A stretch of 15,758 bases of DNA from an uncultured Mycoplasmatota bacterium (GTDB lineage Bacteria; Bacillota_I; Bacilli_A; RF39; UBA660). Every line of letters begins with the position of its first letter. Within the stretch, counting starts at the first letter, position 1. Location: assembly GCA_948470005.1 (NCBI GenBank), contig CAOKNI010000024.1, positions 1 to 15,758 on the forward strand, read 5' to 3'. Shown one piece after another: positions 14,769 through 15,758 of the stretch. The translations under genes were made by a program, and so were the position numbers. The notes beneath the pieces are model-generated. The model did not search any database and was not told the DNA's origin. It was given only the letters and a program-made list of their open reading frames with translations.

Positions 14769-14963
14769 TTAGATAACAGATTTTAATCTGCTAGCTTCTC
14801 CCTTTCCAAGAATGCCTTTATTTCTTCTTTGACGAACTTGCTTAGAAGAATCCTTATTTGTTTTATGGTTACCATTACTTTTCTTATAAGTTAAAGTACC
14901 ATTTTTTTTCTTTTTTAAAACTTTACTACTTGCTTTATGAGTTTTTTGTTTACTATTTGCCAT
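14769..14963 (-). CDS. rpmI: Ribosomal protein L35
   Basis: Small, very basic 50S protein of 64 residues, normal length. The start MANSKQKTHKASSKVLKKK and the end RNKGILGKGEASRLKSV follow the L35 pattern (KxKTHxxxxKR near the N-terminus, K-G near the C-terminus). Strong AGGAGG 7 bases before ATG. It lies 12 bases after infC and 14 before rplT, in the universally common infC-rpmI-rplT order. Confidence 0.95.
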   Translation of the reverse strand: MANSKQKTHKASSKVLKKKKNGTLTYKKSNGNHKTNKDSSKQVRQRRNKGILGKGEASRLKSVI

Positions 14964-14975
14964 TTTTATTTCCTC

Positions 14976-15503
14976 CTACTTATTTTTTGGTGCGAGTATC
15001 ATAAACATTTGTCTACCTTCCATTTTAGGCTCCGCTTCAATTATTGCAACTTCACCTAAAGTTTCTGCAAATCTCAGTAATACTTCCTGACCTCTTTCTG
15101 GTCTAGCCATCTGACGGCCTTTAAATCTTAAAAAACCTTTTACTTTATGTCCTTTAACAAGATATTCTTTCGCATTACGAACTCTAGTTTCAAAATCATG
15201 AATATCAATATCAGGAGATAAACGATATTCTTTCAAATCTTTATTAGTTTCCCGTTGTTTCTTTTGTTGCTCTTTTAATTTCTTTTGCCTTTCATAGCGA
15301 TACTTATTATAATCCATAATCTTCGCTACAGCAACGTTTCCATTATCATTCATTAAAACTAAATCTAATCCAGCATATCTTGCTAAAGTAAGAGCATCAT
15401 CCAGTTTTTTTTGACCCATTTGCTCACCATTTGGCCCAATAACCATCATTTCTACTACTTTAATTTGTTCATTAATCGGTAAATCCTTATTTACGCTTGC
15501 TAT
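14976..15503 (-). CDS. infC: Translation initiation factor IF-3, probable AUA start
   Basis: Binds the 30S subunit, prevents premature 50S joining and checks start-codon identity. The N-terminal domain begins near VNKDLPINEQIK and includes VVEMMVIGPNGEQMG. A Lys/Glu/Gln-rich linker helix contains KYRYERQKKLKEQQKKQR. The C-terminal domain carries KEYRLSPDIDIHDFETR, KGHKVKGFLRFKGRQMARPE and a normal end. From residue I7 of the open frame the length is about 175, as expected. There is no ATG, GTG or TTG at the right place. GGAGGTG (15511-15517) stands 7 bases before ATA 15501-15503, so an AUA start is the best choice, matching the known habit of infC to use a rare start for autoregulation. TTG 15521 lies before the ribosome site and is rejected. 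Confidence 0.9.
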   Translation of the reverse strand: MASVNKDLPINEQIKVVEMMVIGPNGEQMGQKKLDDALTLARYAGLDLVLMNDNGNVAVAKIMDYNKYRYERQKKLKEQQKKQRETNKDLKEYRLSPDIDIHDFETRVRNAKEYLVKGHKVKGFLRFKGRQMARPERGQEVLLRFAETLGEVAIIEAEPKMEGRQMFMILAPKNK

Positions 15504-15517
15504 ATAAACACACCTCC
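15501..15517 (-). promoter_or_regulatory. Ribosome site with non-AUG (AUA) start of infC
   Basis: GGAGGTG (15511-15517), 7-base spacing, ATA (15501-15503). The only codon at a suitable distance is this non-standard one. Confidence 0.65.
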
Positions 15518-15523
15518 ACAATT

Positions 15524-15551
15524 AAAAAGGTAGAATATTTATATTCCACCT
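15524..15551 (-). terminator. Attenuator terminator ahead of infC
   Basis: GGTGGAATA pairs with TATTCTACC (one G-U) around a TAAA loop, followed by TTTTT (15524-15528), 20 bases before the infC start. Confidence 0.82.
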
Positions 15552-15642
15552 AAAAACCTTATATAATTAAATATCTTGGCCTTTTACCTATAGACATTTA
15601 TCTATCAGGTGGAATAAAAATTCGCTTTCCTTCTTAAATTTC
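15524..15642 (-). promoter_or_regulatory. L20-type leader (attenuator) of infC-rpmI-rplT
   Basis: The leader holds mutually exclusive pairings. ATTCCACCT (15607-15615) is exactly complementary to AGGTGGAAT (15543-15551). The latter is also the 5' arm of a terminator with TATTCTACC. A further hairpin, ACCT-G-ATAGA with TCTATAGGT, occupies the middle. This fits the L20 leader known in Bacillota, in which L20 binding favours termination. Assignment rests on structure and gene context; no family search was run. Confidence 0.75.
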
Positions 15643-15648
15643 TAATTA

Positions 15649-15677
15649 ATTATATTACTATTATATGTTTTTGTCAA
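15649..15677 (-). promoter_or_regulatory. Perfect consensus promoter of infC-rpmI-rplT
   Basis: TTGACA (15672-15677), 17-base spacer, TATAAT (15649-15654). Exact consensus, as expected for a ribosomal protein operon. Confidence 0.9.
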
Positions 15678-15736
15678 GTATATTTTCCTAGCATTTTGAT
15701 TACCGCTAATTTTCATTTGAAATTCCGTTTTATTAT

Positions 15737-15755
15737 AAAAAACTGAAATAAGTTT
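15737..15755 (-). terminator. Possible terminator of the gene upstream of the window
   Basis: AAACT (15751-15755) with AGTTT (15740-15744), 6-base loop, then T residues. Weak 5-bp stem. The stretch from here to the promoter at 15677 holds no supported gene. Confidence 0.3.
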
Positions 15756-15758
15756 GAT

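Noticed and set aside
875..15503. Mycoplasma-type code with UGA as Trp
   Set aside because: Every conserved Trp I checked is TGG, and full-length genes are obtained without reading through TGA.
15649..15720. Small open frame MKISGNQNARK... (24 codons) upstream of infC
   Set aside because: It runs through the consensus promoter, has no ribosome site and would be untranscribed from that promoter.
1..15758. CRISPR arrays, insertion sequences, tRNA or rRNA genes
   Set aside because: No spaced direct repeats, transposase-like frames, terminal repeats or tRNA-like cloverleaf sequences were seen on either strand.

Overview
The window is a compact, AT-rich (estimated below about 35% GC) stretch of bacterial chromosome in which every supported gene lies on the minus strand. 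The gene content points to a low-GC Gram-positive lineage of the Bacilli / Mycoplasmatota neighbourhood, perhaps an uncultured RF39-like gut Bacillus. That content is infC-rpmI-rplT behind an L20-type leader, a T-box in front of serS, SufC/D/S/U with a Bacillota-type SufU, and many short lineage-specific proteins. The lineage assignment is an inference. Tryptophan is read from TGG, so the code is not mycoplasma-type, yet all 19 natural ends of intact genes are TAA or TAG and none is TGA. No mobile element, CRISPR array, tRNA or rRNA was seen, and no gene-free stretch exceeds about 280 bases.

Layout in transcription order (high to low coordinates). (1) 15677-14174: consensus promoter, attenuator-type leader, infC (probable AUA start), rpmI, and an rplT that carries an extra C-terminal Rho_N-like domain; a terminator overlaps the rplT end. 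(2) 14118-13304: a membrane-anchored PIG-L deacetylase gene broken by one nonsense codon and two apparent homopolymer frameshifts. (3) 13288-10970: a P-loop nucleotide kinase overlapping a strikingly short alaS. (4) 10956-9560: a PfkB-family sugar kinase with a disordered tail, overlapping a stand-alone Smr-domain gene. (5) 9561-8365: a HAD phosphatase gene split by an in-frame TAG, followed by a Nudix hydrolase. (6) 8297-7776: an unknown 141-residue protein with a perfect consensus promoter and its own terminator. (7) 7757-7145: another unknown protein. (8) 7127-4041: sufC-sufD-sufS-sufU with a very short SufD-like scaffold and no sufB. (9) 4017-2914: a monocistronic unknown 342-residue protein. 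(10) 2906-843: a serine T-box leader, then an unknown gene, then serS. (11) 840-28: an unknown gene interrupted by a frameshift.

The core content is translation (infC, L35, L20, AlaRS, SerRS) and Fe-S cluster assembly, mixed with small accessory enzymes (Nudix, HAD, PfkB, Smr, PIG-L, nucleotide kinase). The layout is economical: genes overlap or abut, four intrinsic terminators run into the stop codon or 3' end of the gene they terminate, and several proteins are shorter than usual for their family (AlaRS, SufD). Others carry added low-complexity or accessory tails (L20, PfkB). Three loci carry coding lesions. Two of these loci have lesions at A or T runs, so consensus error and true gene decay have to be told apart. 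I see no obvious defence or other new multi-gene system. The most interesting items are the unknown gene under serine T-box control, the sufB-less SUF cluster, the L20-Rho_N fusion and the mini-AlaRS.
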